DNA of 47,276 nucleotides from a bacterium (lineage in GTDB: Bacteria; Krumholzibacteriota; Krumholzibacteriia; LZORAL124-64-63), in NCBI GenBank assembly GCA_018829565.1, contig JAHJTW010000007.1:1-47276 (forward strand), in the 5' to 3' direction. The notes under the pieces were generated by a model. That model was not told the origin of the DNA. It did no database searches and was given only the letters and a program-made list of their open reading frames with translations. Positions 17,173 to 28,287 of the stretch are shown here, one piece after another. Position 1 is the first letter of the stretch, and each line of letters starts with the position of its first letter. A program made the position numbers and the translations under genes.

Positions 17173-18085
17173 ACTGGGGGCAGCGGTGATCCACCGAACC
17201 GTCTCCCGGTTCGACGTGGACGAAGACCCGGGCCACCTGGGGAACCCCCATCCTCACCTCGTCCTCGACCCGGTGGGCGATGTCGTGCGCCGTCTCGATG
17301 GTGTGGTGGGGGTGGATGGCGATCCGCAGATCGGCCAGGTACCATGATCCCCGCTGGCGAACCTTCAGATCCCTGACTTCCTGGACGCATTCGACCCCGC
17401 CGGCCGCCTTGGCGATGGCATCCACCAGGGCCTCATCGGGCATGGTGTCCAGCAGGACCATCACGTTCTCCCGCAGCAGATCCCAGCCCATCTTCGTGAT
17501 GAACAGGGCGATCACCAGGGCGGCGATGCTGTCGAGGATGGGCCACCCCACGATCGCACCCCCGATCCCCACGGCGGCGGCCAGGGAACTGACCGCGTCG
17601 CTGCGATGCATGGCGCCGTTGGCCAGCAGGGCGGGGCTGTGGTGCCGGCGGCCGACCAGGATCGTGTACCGCGCCATGACCTCCTTGGCCGCCACCGAGA
17701 CCAGTGAGGCCCACAGGGCCGCCAGGTCGGGAGCGACGTGTCGGCCCGCGAGGACGTCGGTCACGGCGCTGCGTCCGATGAAGAAGGCGGTCAGGAGCAT
17801 GAATGCGGCCACCAGGATGGCGCCGAGGGTCTCGAAGCTGTGGTGGCCGTAGGGATGGTTGGCGTCGGGGGGACGGTTGGCGGCCTTGAGCGCCAGCAGG
17901 ATTCCGATGTCGCTCAGCACGTCGGCGATGCTGTGGAAGGCGTCGGCGACCAGGGCGGTGGAACCTGCGATCAGGCCGACGACGAGCTTGCCGGCCGACA
18001 GGACCACGTTGCCCGCCAACCCGATGACGGTGCAGCCGAAGGGCCGGAATATCCAGGCCCGTTTCGCCTCATGGGTCGTGCTCAT
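17135..18085 (-). CDS. Cation diffusion facilitator (CDF) transporter
   Basis: A 316-residue six-helix exporter of divalent metal (Zn, Fe, Mn or Co) with a C-terminal cytoplasmic ferredoxin-like domain holding IHPHHTIETAHDIAHRVE and VHVEPGD. The transport site in helix 2 is His51-x3-Asp55 (DAFHSIADVLSD). In helix 5 the usual HHRSD is MHRSD, so the first ligand position is Met159 beside His160 and Asp163; this could alter metal preference. Start ATG at 18085. It follows the acyl-CoA synthetase by 24 bases and is probably co-transcribed with it. Its stop lies inside the 3' end of the M28 gene. Confidence 0.92.
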   Translation of the reverse strand: MSTTHEAKRAWIFRPFGCTVIGLAGNVVLSAGKLVVGLIAGSTALVADAFHSIADVLSDIGILLALKAANRPPDANHPYGHHSFETLGAILVAAFMLLTAFFIGRSAVTDVLAGRHVAPDLAALWASLVSVAAKEVMARYTILVGRRHHSPALLANGAMHRSDAVSSLAAAVGIGGAIVGWPILDSIAALVIALFITKMGWDLLRENVMVLLDTMPDEALVDAIAKAAGGVECVQEVRDLKVRQRGSWYLADLRIAIHPHHTIETAHDIAHRVEDEVRMGVPQVARVFVHVEPGDGSVDHRCPQFTPDRRDHPERP

Positions 18086-18109
18086 ATCAGCGCCGCAGCT
18101 TCACTTCCC

Positions 18110-19921
<1,812 letters not shown>

Positions 19922-20029
19922 GGGAATCTCCGCGGTCTGGGGTTGGCGGCGGCCGTCGGGGTGGTCGGCGCGGCGAGGGCGGTCGCCGGGCTGACCAGCT
20001 TTGCTTTCCCGAGGATCGAATGCCCGCCA

Positions 20030-20058
20030 TGCTTACCCGGCCGGGCCGGTTTTGTCAA
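20030..20058 (-). promoter_or_regulatory. Possible sigma-70 promoter for the acyl-CoA synthetase
   Basis: On the minus strand TTGACA (20058-20053), 17 bases and TAAGCA (20035-20030). The -35 is perfect but the -10 is poor, so only moderate weight is given. Confidence 0.3.
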
Positions 20059-20079
20059 TCACCCATGAGAGGACGGGGA

Positions 20080-21315
20080 ATGTCCGGATCCGACCCCAAA
20101 GGCAGGGTGAGCCCTGCCAAGGGCCTCGACGTCCCGGCCCTGCGCCGTGATCTCCTGGACTGGTTCGACCGCAGCGGCAGGGACCTGCCGTGGCGACGGA
20201 GGCGCACGCCCTACCGCACCTGGATCTCCGAGATCATGCTCCAGCAGACCACCGTCGCCGCGGTGCAGCCCTATTTCCAGGCGTTCCTCGAGCGGTTTCC
20301 CGATCCCGCGGCCCTGGCCGCCGCGTCGGAGGACGAGGTCCTCGCCCTGTGGTCCGGCCTGGGATACTACCGCCGCGCCCGTCTGCTCCACCAGGCCGCA
20401 GGTGTCGTGGTCCGGGAGCGCGGCGGAGCGCTGCCCGATTCCGCCGAGGAGTGGGCGAGCCTGCCCGGAATCGGGGACTACGCCGCCGGCGCGATCGCCA
20501 GCATGGCCCTTGGCGAACGGGTCCCTGCGGTGGATGCCAACGCCCGGAGGGTCCTGTTGCGCTGGGTCTGCGCCGGGCCCCTCGAGGCGGACGGGATCTC
20601 CCCGCGGGAACTGCGGGCCCTGGCGGAGGAGCTCGTGGATGAGGGGCGCCCGGGGGATTGGAACGAGGCGATCATGGATCTGGGGGCCACGGTCTGCGCC
20701 GCCCGCATTCCGCGATGCAGGGAATGCCCGGTTCTCGGCCACTGCCGCGCCGGCCTGGGCGGCCGGGCGGAACAGGTGCCGGCGGCCATGCCCAGGCCGG
20801 GCACCGTCCGGATCATGCTGGCCGCCCTTGTCATCAGAGCCGGGGACGCCGTCCTGCTCGTTCCCTCCGGGGCGCCCCGGGTCGGGCTGGCTCCGCGAGG
20901 AGCCGAGGTCTTCCGCTCCGATTTCAGCAGTCTGAACCGGGGGTGCTGGGGACCACCGACCACTGACTGGTTCAGGGAGGATGAAACGGTCGCCTGGGAC
21001 CCCGCCCAGGTGTGGGGACCCTACCTCGCCTCCCTCGGGTTGCCCTCCCTCACGGCCGGGTCCTTCTTGGCCGCGGGAACGGTGACGCACACCATCACGC
21101 GGCATCGATTGGGGATCAGGGTCTTCGCCCTGGACCTGCCCACCGGTGGGGGTGGCGACCCGGAATTCATAAAAAAAGACTTAACAGGTGCTATATTTCC
21201 GGTATACCCTGAGGGTCGGGGTCAACGGGCCATCGGCCAGGGGGATCCGGTCACGCCGCCCCTCTCCCGGATGGCGACCAAGATCCTGGCCTGCGGAATA
21301 AAGGCGGGAGGTTGA
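20080..21315 (+). CDS. mutY: A/G-specific adenine glycosylase MutY
   Basis: A 411-residue base-excision enzyme that removes adenine opposite 8-oxoguanine. Catalytic Glu51 (ISEIMLQQTTV) and Asp152 (VPAVDANARR), the helix-hairpin-helix LPGIGDYAA (128-136) and the 4Fe-4S ligands Cys206, Cys213, Cys216 and Cys222 (Cx6Cx2Cx5C) are intact. The C-terminal 8-oxoG recognition domain is present but divergent, with VTHTITRHR as the expected hairpin. ATG 20080 is preferred over 20065 because AGAGGA lies six bases before it. Bases about 21165-21210, inside the gene, are AT-rich and may hold a promoter for the next gene. Confidence 0.93.
   Translation: MSGSDPKGRVSPAKGLDVPALRRDLLDWFDRSGRDLPWRRRRTPYRTWISEIMLQQTTVAAVQPYFQAFLERFPDPAALAAASEDEVLALWSGLGYYRRARLLHQAAGVVVRERGGALPDSAEEWASLPGIGDYAAGAIASMALGERVPAVDANARRVLLRWVCAGPLEADGISPRELRALAEELVDEGRPGDWNEAIMDLGATVCAARIPRCRECPVLGHCRAGLGGRAEQVPAAMPRPGTVRIMLAALVIRAGDAVLLVPSGAPRVGLAPRGAEVFRSDFSSLNRGCWGPPTTDWFREDETVAWDPAQVWGPYLASLGLPSLTAGSFLAAGTVTHTITRHRLGIRVFALDLPTGGGGDPEFIKKDLTGAIFPVYPEGRGQRAIGQGDPVTPPLSRMATKILACGIKAGG
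21181..21208 (+). promoter_or_regulatory. Candidate promoter/operator inside the mutY 3' end
   Basis: TTAACA (21181-21186), 16 bases and TATACC (21203-21208) look like a sigma-70 promoter. The -10 lies in a perfect eight-base palindrome GGTATACC (21201-21208). A related imperfect palindrome, ATACC-N12-GGTA, is at 21330-21350 just before the Rrf2 start. Rrf2 proteins often control themselves through such dyads. Confidence 0.35.
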
Positions 21316-21390
21316 CATTTGTTTCCAGCATACCATTTTTCAACAAGGTACACGCCACGAACCCTCCTCGACCATTAGGGGTAACGCGCC

Positions 21391-21789
21391 ATGATGCAAA
21401 TCACCAGGCAGACCGAATACGCCATCCGCGGTCTTCAGGAACTGGCCCGCAGGGAACAGGACGCCCCGGTCCAGTTGAAGGTCATCGCGGGATCCTGCGA
21501 GGTTTCGGAGGCTTTTCTGGCCAAGATCTTCCAGATGCTGGCCCAGGCGGGCATCGTCAAGTCCCACCGGGGGGTCAAGGGCGGTTTCAGCCTCGCCAAG
21601 CCTGCGGCCGAGATCACCTTGAGGGAGATCGTGGAAGTCTGCGAAGGCGGCATCGCCCTCAATCACTGCCTGCGGAAGGTCGACCCCTGCAAGGACGCGG
21701 ACACCTGCCAGGTGGCCGAAGTCTGGAAAAGGGCCCAGACCGCCCTGGTGGGCGCCCTGGACCAGACCAATCTGGCCGACGTCATCTGA
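21391..21789 (+). CDS. Rrf2-family transcriptional regulator with Fe-S cysteines
   Basis: A 132-residue Rrf2/IscR/NsrR relative. The winged helix-turn-helix spans about 1-70 (ITRQTEYAIRGLQELARRE, SEAFLAKIFQMLAQAGIVKS, RGVKGGFSL). Three cysteines, Cys93, Cys100 and Cys106, spaced Cx6Cx5C in NHCLRKVDPCKDADTC, are the cluster ligands, so it probably senses iron-sulfur status, redox or NO. Start ATGATG at 21391 or 21394. No isc/suf or nitrosative genes are nearby, so its targets are unknown. A strong terminator follows. Confidence 0.9.
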   Translation: MMQITRQTEYAIRGLQELARREQDAPVQLKVIAGSCEVSEAFLAKIFQMLAQAGIVKSHRGVKGGFSLAKPAAEITLREIVEVCEGGIALNHCLRKVDPCKDADTCQVAEVWKRAQTALVGALDQTNLADVI

Positions 21790-21815
21790 CGATCCTGTTC
21801 GCTGGAATTCCGGAG

Positions 21816-21845
21816 CCCTCCCCTGAGCCGGGGAGGGTTTTTTTT
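21816..21845 (+). terminator. Rho-independent terminator after the Rrf2 gene
   Basis: CCCTCCCC (21816-21823) and GGGGAGGG (21830-21837) form a perfect eight-base stem with a six-base loop, followed directly by eight T (21838-21845). The last T also belongs to the stop codon of the converging rlmN. Confidence 0.93.
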
Positions 21846-22911
21846 ACTTGCCTGGGCCCGCAGTCAATCGCCTGCGCCTGAGCTGTCCGCAGGCGGCGGC
21901 GATGTCCTGGCCGCCACTGGCCCGGATGAAGGTGTCCACGCCCGCATCCTTGAGGATGGACTGGAAGGCCAGGATCTTCTGGAACGGCGGTGAGGCGAGC
22001 TTGTCGTCGTCCAGGGGGTTCAAGGGGATCAGGTTGACCTTGAAGGGGCGGCCGGCGACGAGGGCCGCGATGCGGCGGGCCTGTTCCGGTTCGTCGGTCC
22101 TGCCCTCGATCATGACCCAGGCGATGGTCGTCCGGCGCCGCACCCGGGCGGCGTATTCCGCAGCCAGGTCCGCAGCTCGGGCCAAAGTCGTCCGACCGGG
22201 CACGGGCATGATGCGCCGGCGTTCCTGGTCGTCGCTGCCCCCGATGCTCAGGGTCAAACCGACCTGCAGGTCCGATCCCAGCAGCATCTCCAGACCCTCT
22301 TCGGGTCCGCTGGTCGAGATCCGGATGCGTCTCCGGGAAATTCCGAGCCCCGCCTCGTGCTGCATGATCAGGATGCTCCGTTCCACCGCCGGGAAGTTGT
22401 CCAGGGGTTCGCCCATGCCCATGAACACGACGTTGGGTTGCCGGTCGCCCATGCCGGCCATCGGTTCATCCTGGAGATCCGCGAGGAGATGGAGGACCTG
22501 CTGGACGATCTCCCCAGGTTCGAGATTCCGCACCAGACCGCCGCGGGCGGTGGCGCAGAACCGGCAGGCCATGGCGCAGCCGACCTGGGACGAGATGCAG
22601 AAGGTCGTGTGGTCGTTCATGGGTATGATCACGCTCTCGACCGTGGCGCCGTCCCGCAGGGTGAACAGGAACTTGCGCGTCCCGTCCCGGGAGACCTGCC
22701 GTTCCGTGGGAACCAGCCCCCATAGATCGTACTTTTCGGCCAGGGCGTGGCGGAGGGGACCCGGAACGTTGGACATGGCCGCCCAGTCCCGGACGGGATG
22801 GCGATGGAGCCAGTCCCGGACCTGGCGGCCACGCCAGGCCGGCTGCCCGACGGCGGCGACCGCGTCTTCCAGTTCCTCGGGAACAAGGGAATGCAGCAGC
22901 GGTTTCAACAC
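21844..22911 (-). CDS. rlmN: Dual-specificity 23S rRNA/tRNA A2 methyltransferase RlmN (divergent)
   Basis: A 355-residue radical-SAM enzyme that methylates C2 of adenine in 23S rRNA and some tRNAs. Radical-SAM cysteines are Cys112, Cys116, Cys119 (CAMACRFC), and the methyl-carrying cysteines are Cys105 (CISSQVGC) and Cys341 (DIAAACGQL). The GMGEPLDN motif is present. Two usually conserved stretches differ: SLHAPND is replaced by SIGGSDDQ, and the C-terminal RxxRGxD region reads RASGGQD. It is probably RlmN, but a relative with altered substrate is possible. TAA stop lies in the T tract of the opposite terminator. Confidence 0.85.
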   Translation of the reverse strand: MLKPLLHSLVPEELEDAVAAVGQPAWRGRQVRDWLHRHPVRDWAAMSNVPGPLRHALAEKYDLWGLVPTERQVSRDGTRKFLFTLRDGATVESVIIPMNDHTTFCISSQVGCAMACRFCATARGGLVRNLEPGEIVQQVLHLLADLQDEPMAGMGDRQPNVVFMGMGEPLDNFPAVERSILIMQHEAGLGISRRRIRISTSGPEEGLEMLLGSDLQVGLTLSIGGSDDQERRRIMPVPGRTTLARAADLAAEYAARVRRRTTIAWVMIEGRTDEPEQARRIAALVAGRPFKVNLIPLNPLDDDKLASPPFQKILAFQSILKDAGVDTFIRASGGQDIAAACGQLRRRRLTAGPGK

Positions 22912-22942
22912 GTTCGACTCTCCACGGCTCCGGGGGCCATTC

Positions 22943-22963
22943 TTGACACCCCCGTCCGGTCAA
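22943..22963 (+). repeat. TTGAC/GTCAA dyad upstream of the sigma-54 response regulator
   Basis: TTGAC (22943-22947) and GTCAA (22959-22963) are inverted with an 11-base gap. TTGACA could also be a -35 box, but no good -10 follows at 16-18 bases. It lies in the divergent rlmN/regulator region and may be an operator. Confidence 0.35.
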
Positions 22964-23060
22964 GTGCATCCTGTGGTCCGGGACGGGATCAGCCCACAAT
23001 GTCACGGCGGGAGTCGCCCGCGGCAAGACCGGTTTTCGTCCGCCACCAAGAGGGGCCAGC

Positions 23061-24421
<1,361 letters not shown>

Positions 24422-24425
<4 letters not shown>

Positions 24426-24450
24426 CGGTTGGGGATAATTTCCGTAATAA
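24422..24450 (+). promoter_or_regulatory. Candidate sigma-70 promoter before the small secreted protein
   Basis: TTGACG (24422-24427), exactly 17 bases and TAATAA (24445-24450). The -35 overlaps the stop codon of the preceding regulator. A transcript would start near 24457. Confidence 0.5.
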
Positions 24451-24466
24451 AATGAACATAGAATCA

Positions 24467-24503
24467 GGTCTTTCTCTTGGGGCAAGGATGGCAGGGAAAG
24501 ACC
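24467..24503 (+). repeat. Inverted repeat bracketing the candidate sigma-54 element
   Basis: GGTCTTTC (24467-24474) and GAAAGACC (24496-24503) are perfect eight-base arms 21 bases apart. They enclose the sigma-54-like element. In RNA from the upstream sigma-70 promoter they would form a stem; in DNA they could be a regulator site. CCCGT/ACGGG follow at about 24502-24518 as a second small stem. Confidence 0.5.
24477..24493 (+). promoter_or_regulatory. Candidate sigma-54 promoter for the small secreted protein
   Basis: TTGGGGCA-AGGA-TGGCA with GG (24479-24480), ten bases, GC (24491-24492). It fits 9 of 13 fixed positions of YTGGCACGN4TTGCW, so it is weaker than the elements at 28261 and 28841, but its place between two sigma-54 activators adds weight. 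The predicted start is near 24504, 38 bases before the ATG. Confidence 0.4.
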
Positions 24504-24541
24504 CGTTCAGCCGACGGGATGTTTCGTTAGAGGAGACGGCC

Positions 24542-24859
24542 ATGAAAAGGGTCCTTCTGCTATTGGGTCTTCTGATCATGTGGAGCGTCGGTCCTGACGT
24601 TCTCGTGGCGGCCACCGATCAGCCATCCGGTGGTCCGGGATCCAGTTCGAACGAAACCATTGGCGGTTCCGGCGGCCAGGTCCTGGAGGTTTCGGGAACC
24701 TCCGGGGACGGCTCCGAGGGTGACCCCGGGGACGCGGGTGACGGGCTGGGCTTCGACGGTGACCGGTTCAGTCTGGACAACCAGGGTTGCGACGGAGTGG
24801 ACCTGGATTTCCTGGAAATCCTGCTCCATCTGCTCCTGCGACTCAACCTGGTGCCTTGA
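24542..24859 (+). CDS. Small secreted Gly/Ser/Asp-rich protein
   Basis: A 105-residue protein I do not recognise. MKRVLLLLGLLIMWSVGPDV is a clear signal peptide with cleavage likely near VLVAA (residue 24). The mature part is Gly/Ser/Asp/Glu-rich and disordered (about 30-80), carries a single cysteine (NQGCDGVD) and ends in a strongly amphipathic or hydrophobic helix (DFLEILLHLLLRLNLVP). An AGAGGAG site precedes ATG 24542. It lies alone between two sigma-54 activators and has both sigma-70-like and sigma-54-like elements upstream. It could be an exported signal, a surface-layer piece or a partner of the activator that follows; none of this is shown. Confidence 0.65.
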   Translation: MKRVLLLLGLLIMWSVGPDVLVAATDQPSGGPGSSSNETIGGSGGQVLEVSGTSGDGSEGDPGDAGDGLGFDGDRFSLDNQGCDGVDLDFLEILLHLLLRLNLVP

Positions 24860-24940
24860 GAAGAACACTGGAGCCGATGGGCTCGAGACGAGCATGAGAC
24901 AAGAATAACCGATCCACTTCCTCGCCAAGGGATGCGGTTG

Positions 24941-27900
24941 ATGCGAGACCGATTCGAAGGTCAATGGGACTCCGGTGCAGATCGCTCCAAGCTTCTGCGC
25001 CCATTGAATGCTGCGGACTGGGGCCGTCTGGAAGAGGTCGGGGACCTGCACTTCCACGCGTCCGCCTATTCCTCGGCCCTCGATTACTACCGCCAGCTCT
25101 GCGATAGCGCCGTCCTGGGCCAGATGCCCGTCGAGCAGGCCCTGCGCGTCCTGCGCAAGAGCGTGGATTCGACCATCCTGATCGGCGATTTCAACCAGGT
25201 CGATCTCCTGCTCGACCGGGCCGATGAAATGCTCGCGGTCACCGGCCAGCTCGCCGATCCCGACCTCAGCGCCGTCAATCGCGCCATCTTCCAGACCCGG
25301 CGCGCGATCGCCCTGCGTGAACGGGGGCGTCTCAACGATGCCCTGAACCTGTCCAAGAAGGCTTTCGCAGTCCTGGCCATGACCGACCTTCATGCGGACG
25401 TCGCGGTCCTCCAGGTCGGCATGGGGATCTGCTACATGCGGCTGGGGCGCCTGGCCAAGGCCGAGGAATTCTACAACGACGGGCTCTCCACCTTCAGGCG
25501 CATCGGCAACGACCTGGGCGTGGCCAACCTGTTGAACAACCTGGCGCTCCTGAACAAGATCCGTTGCCGCTGGGACAAGGCCCTCGACCTGATGGACCGG
25601 GCCGTGGAACTGGCCCACACCATCGGGGCCAGCCACCTCCTGCCCGGTTTCTACCTGAACAAGGGGATCATCCTGCAGAAGACCAACCGGCTCGGCGAAT
25701 CCCGCGCCCAGCTGGACAAGGGTCTGCGCCTGGCGACGAGTCTTGGCGACCGGATGCGCCGGACCCGCCTCCTGCTGGCCCTGGGCCGCCTCGAGACCCT
25801 TTCGGGGCGCCTGGCCCGGGCCGAGGAGCTCCTGCTCGACGGCAAGGCCAACGCCGAGGAGAACGGCTTCCTCCGCGAGGCGACCATCGCGGACGAGTAC
25901 CTCGGGGACGTCATCCTCGGCAGGGGAGACTGGGACAAGGCCCTCTACAACTACCAGATCGGTCTGGAGAAGTCGAAGCAGATCGCCTCGGGCAACGACC
26001 TCGAGGGCGAGCTTCTGAGGCGCATGGCCGAGGCTCACCTGCTGTCCGGGGACCTCGACAAGGCCGTGGCGTTCAGCCAGGCATCCATCGCCGTCTGCGA
26101 GAAGTGCGGCGAAGCCTACGAGGTCGGTTTCTGCCACCTGACCCTGGGCCGCGCCTACGCCCGCATGGACGACCGGACCCAGTCCGACCATCATTTCCGG
26201 CAGGCCATCGCGGTCTTCAGTGAACAGGGACTGACCCACCTCTGGTGCCAGGCCATCCTGGATTTCGCCGAGTACCGCCTTGCGAGCGCGAAGGAAGCCG
26301 AACTCCTGTTGCTGCGGCGATATCTCATGGACGCCCAGGAGAACGGCGCATCCTCGGTCAGCGACCAGATGCTCTGCCGGGTGCTGAGGAGCCTGGGTCT
26401 GGTCCAGATCCGGCTCGAACAGTTCGACGACGCCTTGTTGACCGTGTTCGAACTCGAGCGTTACGCCGCCGGCTTCGATGATGCGGATCTGGACAAGTCC
26501 GTGGTCGAACTGCGCGACACCATCGAAAGCGGCCTGCTGGGGGGAGTGACCCGCACTCAGAGTCATCTGGGAGCCCTGTCCGCCCTGCCTGGCCTGTACG
26601 CCCGTTCCGATCAGTCGGTACCCAGGAATCTCGGTTCCGTGCTGATGGCCGGACTGGAGAAGGTCCAGGCCGATTCGGGTTTCATCGCCATGGTCGACGG
26701 CGACGACGTGGACAGCCAGACCACCATCGCGGCCAGGCACGGCCTGACCGAGAACCTTTGCCTGCAGTTGACCCGCTGGTTCGACCGGGAACTGGCGACG
26801 GGAAATCGCGAAGGCACGAGCCTCTTTTCCAGGCTTGACGCGGCGAACCCGCTGGCCCGCGCGGTCCCCGCGGTGATCGGAGAGGCGGAATCCTGCGTCT
26901 TCATGCCCATCGCCCTGCATGAGCGCCGGTTCGGCCTGCTCTTTCTGGCCAACCGCCAGGGTGGGGTCGCTGGAACTCCGGGGTTCGACCGCAGCTCGCT
27001 CGATTTCCTGGCCACCTACATGGGCTTCCTCGCCCTCTTCCTTCACGAGAAGGGCAGGGGCAACGGGGATGCCGCCGAGGCGACGCCCATCGAGCGGGTC
27101 GAGAGCTTCGAGAACATCATCACCCAGAACGTCAAGATGCTCGAGGTTCTCGGGCTCGCGCGCAAGGTGGCGCCCAGCAACCTGACGGTCCTGCTGAACG
27201 GTGAGACGGGCACCGGCAAGGGCCTGCTCGCCTATTCCATCCACGCCCTCAGCAAGCGGTCGGACAAGAAATTCCTGGCCATCAACTGCGCGGCCATTCC
27301 CGAATCCCTGCTCGAAAGCGAATTGTTCGGACACAAGAAGGGGAGCTTCACCGGCGCCTACAGCGACAAGCGGGGTCTGCTGGCCGAAGCCGAGGGCGGA
27401 ACCGTCTTCCTGGACGAAGTCGGGAAGATGAGCCTGGGCATGCAGGGCAAGCTGCTGCACTTCCTCGACACCAAGGTGGTCCGGCCCGTCGGGTCCAACG
27501 TCGAGTTCGCTGTCGACGTCCGGGTCCTCTGCGCGTCCAAGAGCGACCTCCATGAAATGTCCCGGCAGGGGCTCTTCCTGGAGGACCTCTACTACCGGTT
27601 GCTGGACTTCCCTCTGCTCATCCCGCCCCTCAGGGAACGGGTGGACGATATCGGCTTGCTGGCCAGGCATTTCGTGGAACGTTTCAGCCACGAGATGGAA
27701 ATGGAGGCTCCGGAGGTCGATCGCGCCTTCCTGCAGATGCTCCAGGGACATGATTGGCCCGGCAACGTGCGTGAGCTCGAAAAGGTCCTCAAGCGGGCCA
27801 TCGTCCTGGCCCGGGGCGACCGCGCCCTGCGCGGGGAGCACCTGCCCGATGGCTTCAGCCCTTCCGGATTGCAGGCGGCCGTCCCCGGCAGCGCCGTGCC

Positions 27901-28054
27901 TCCCCTCAAGGAGACCCTCGCCGGCATCGAATGCCAGGAGATCGCCCGCGCCATGAGGGTCAACGAGGGAAACAAGTCGGCCACGGCCCGGATGCTGAAG
28001 ATCAGCTACCCCAACCTTCTCAAGAAGATCCGTCATTACGGCCTGGATCGCTGA
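24941..28054 (+). CDS. TPR-GAF sigma-54-dependent activator (large)
   Basis: A 1,037-residue regulator. About 20-480 are tandem TPR repeats (for example DVAVLQVGMGICYMRLGRLA, NLLNNLALLNKIRCRWDKAL), about 560-700 a GAF-like domain, then AAA+ with Walker A GETGTGKG (754-761), GSFTGA (801-806) and FLDEVGK, and a C-terminal FIS helix-turn-helix (about 985-1035, NKSATARMLKISYPNLLKKI). There is no receiver domain, so control is probably through TPR-bound protein or peptide and a GAF ligand. ATG 24941 is chosen because AAGGG lies nine bases upstream; ATG 24932 touches that site. It is likely an orphan activator for the sigma-54 promoters at 28261 and 28841. Confidence 0.9.
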   Translation: MRDRFEGQWDSGADRSKLLRPLNAADWGRLEEVGDLHFHASAYSSALDYYRQLCDSAVLGQMPVEQALRVLRKSVDSTILIGDFNQVDLLLDRADEMLAVTGQLADPDLSAVNRAIFQTRRAIALRERGRLNDALNLSKKAFAVLAMTDLHADVAVLQVGMGICYMRLGRLAKAEEFYNDGLSTFRRIGNDLGVANLLNNLALLNKIRCRWDKALDLMDRAVELAHTIGASHLLPGFYLNKGIILQKTNRLGESRAQLDKGLRLATSLGDRMRRTRLLLALGRLETLSGRLARAEELLLDGKANAEENGFLREATIADEYLGDVILGRGDWDKALYNYQIGLEKSKQIASGNDLEGELLRRMAEAHLLSGDLDKAVAFSQASIAVCEKCGEAYEVGFCHLTLGRAYARMDDRTQSDHHFRQAIAVFSEQGLTHLWCQAILDFAEYRLASAKEAELLLLRRYLMDAQENGASSVSDQMLCRVLRSLGLVQIRLEQFDDALLTVFELERYAAGFDDADLDKSVVELRDTIESGLLGGVTRTQSHLGALSALPGLYARSDQSVPRNLGSVLMAGLEKVQADSGFIAMVDGDDVDSQTTIAARHGLTENLCLQLTRWFDRELATGNREGTSLFSRLDAANPLARAVPAVIGEAESCVFMPIALHERRFGLLFLANRQGGVAGTPGFDRSSLDFLATYMGFLALFLHEKGRGNGDAAEATPIERVESFENIITQNVKMLEVLGLARKVAPSNLTVLLNGETGTGKGLLAYSIHALSKRSDKKFLAINCAAIPESLLESELFGHKKGSFTGAYSDKRGLLAEAEGGTVFLDEVGKMSLGMQGKLLHFLDTKVVRPVGSNVEFAVDVRVLCASKSDLHEMSRQGLFLEDLYYRLLDFPLLIPPLRERVDDIGLLARHFVERFSHEMEMEAPEVDRAFLQMLQGHDWPGNVRELEKVLKRAIVLARGDRALRGEHLPDGFSPSGLQAAVPGSAVPPLKETLAGIECQEIARAMRVNEGNKSATARMLKISYPNLLKKIRHYGLDR

Positions 28055-28260
28055 TCTGTAAACTCCTGGTTTTTGCCCGCCATCAACTATCAATTTCCTT
28101 TATGGAATAAATCATTATTTTTCAATGACTTGCGTGATATCCCCTTCTGGTTATAAAAAGATTTGACAACACCTGGTCCAGCCGGGTTTTCCCGCCTCTC
28201 GCTTTTTTGTTTAAGTTGTTTTTTTGCAATGAGTTAAAATATTATCCAGATCCTTGGTTA
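28055..28260 (+). other. AT-rich non-coding stretch before the ncRNA
   Basis: About 200 bases much richer in A/T than the rest of the window. It contains a small CGGG-TTTT-CCCG hairpin (28183-28194) followed eight bases later by six T (28203-28208), a poor terminator candidate for the activator, and TTGACA at 28163 without a good -10. No convincing open reading frame is seen. Confidence 0.6.
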
Positions 28261-28277
28261 TTGGTACGCACCGTGCT
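28261..28277 (+). promoter_or_regulatory. Strong candidate sigma-54 promoter for the ncRNA
   Basis: TTGGTACG-CACC-GTGCT: GG at 28263-28264, ten bases, GC at 28275-28276. It matches 11 of 13 fixed positions of YTGGCACGN4TTGCW. The predicted transcript starts near 28288, the 5' edge of a long structured region, and the upstream sequence is AT-rich as is common at such promoters. Confidence 0.6.
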
Positions 28278-28287
28278 GTAGATAGGC

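Noticed and set aside
24560-28093. A 1,177-codon open frame on the minus strand opposite the TPR activator and small protein
   Set aside because: It mirrors the plus-strand gene, has no domain similarity and a composition (Gln/Gly/Asp/His/Val-rich) typical of antisense frames in GC-rich DNA.
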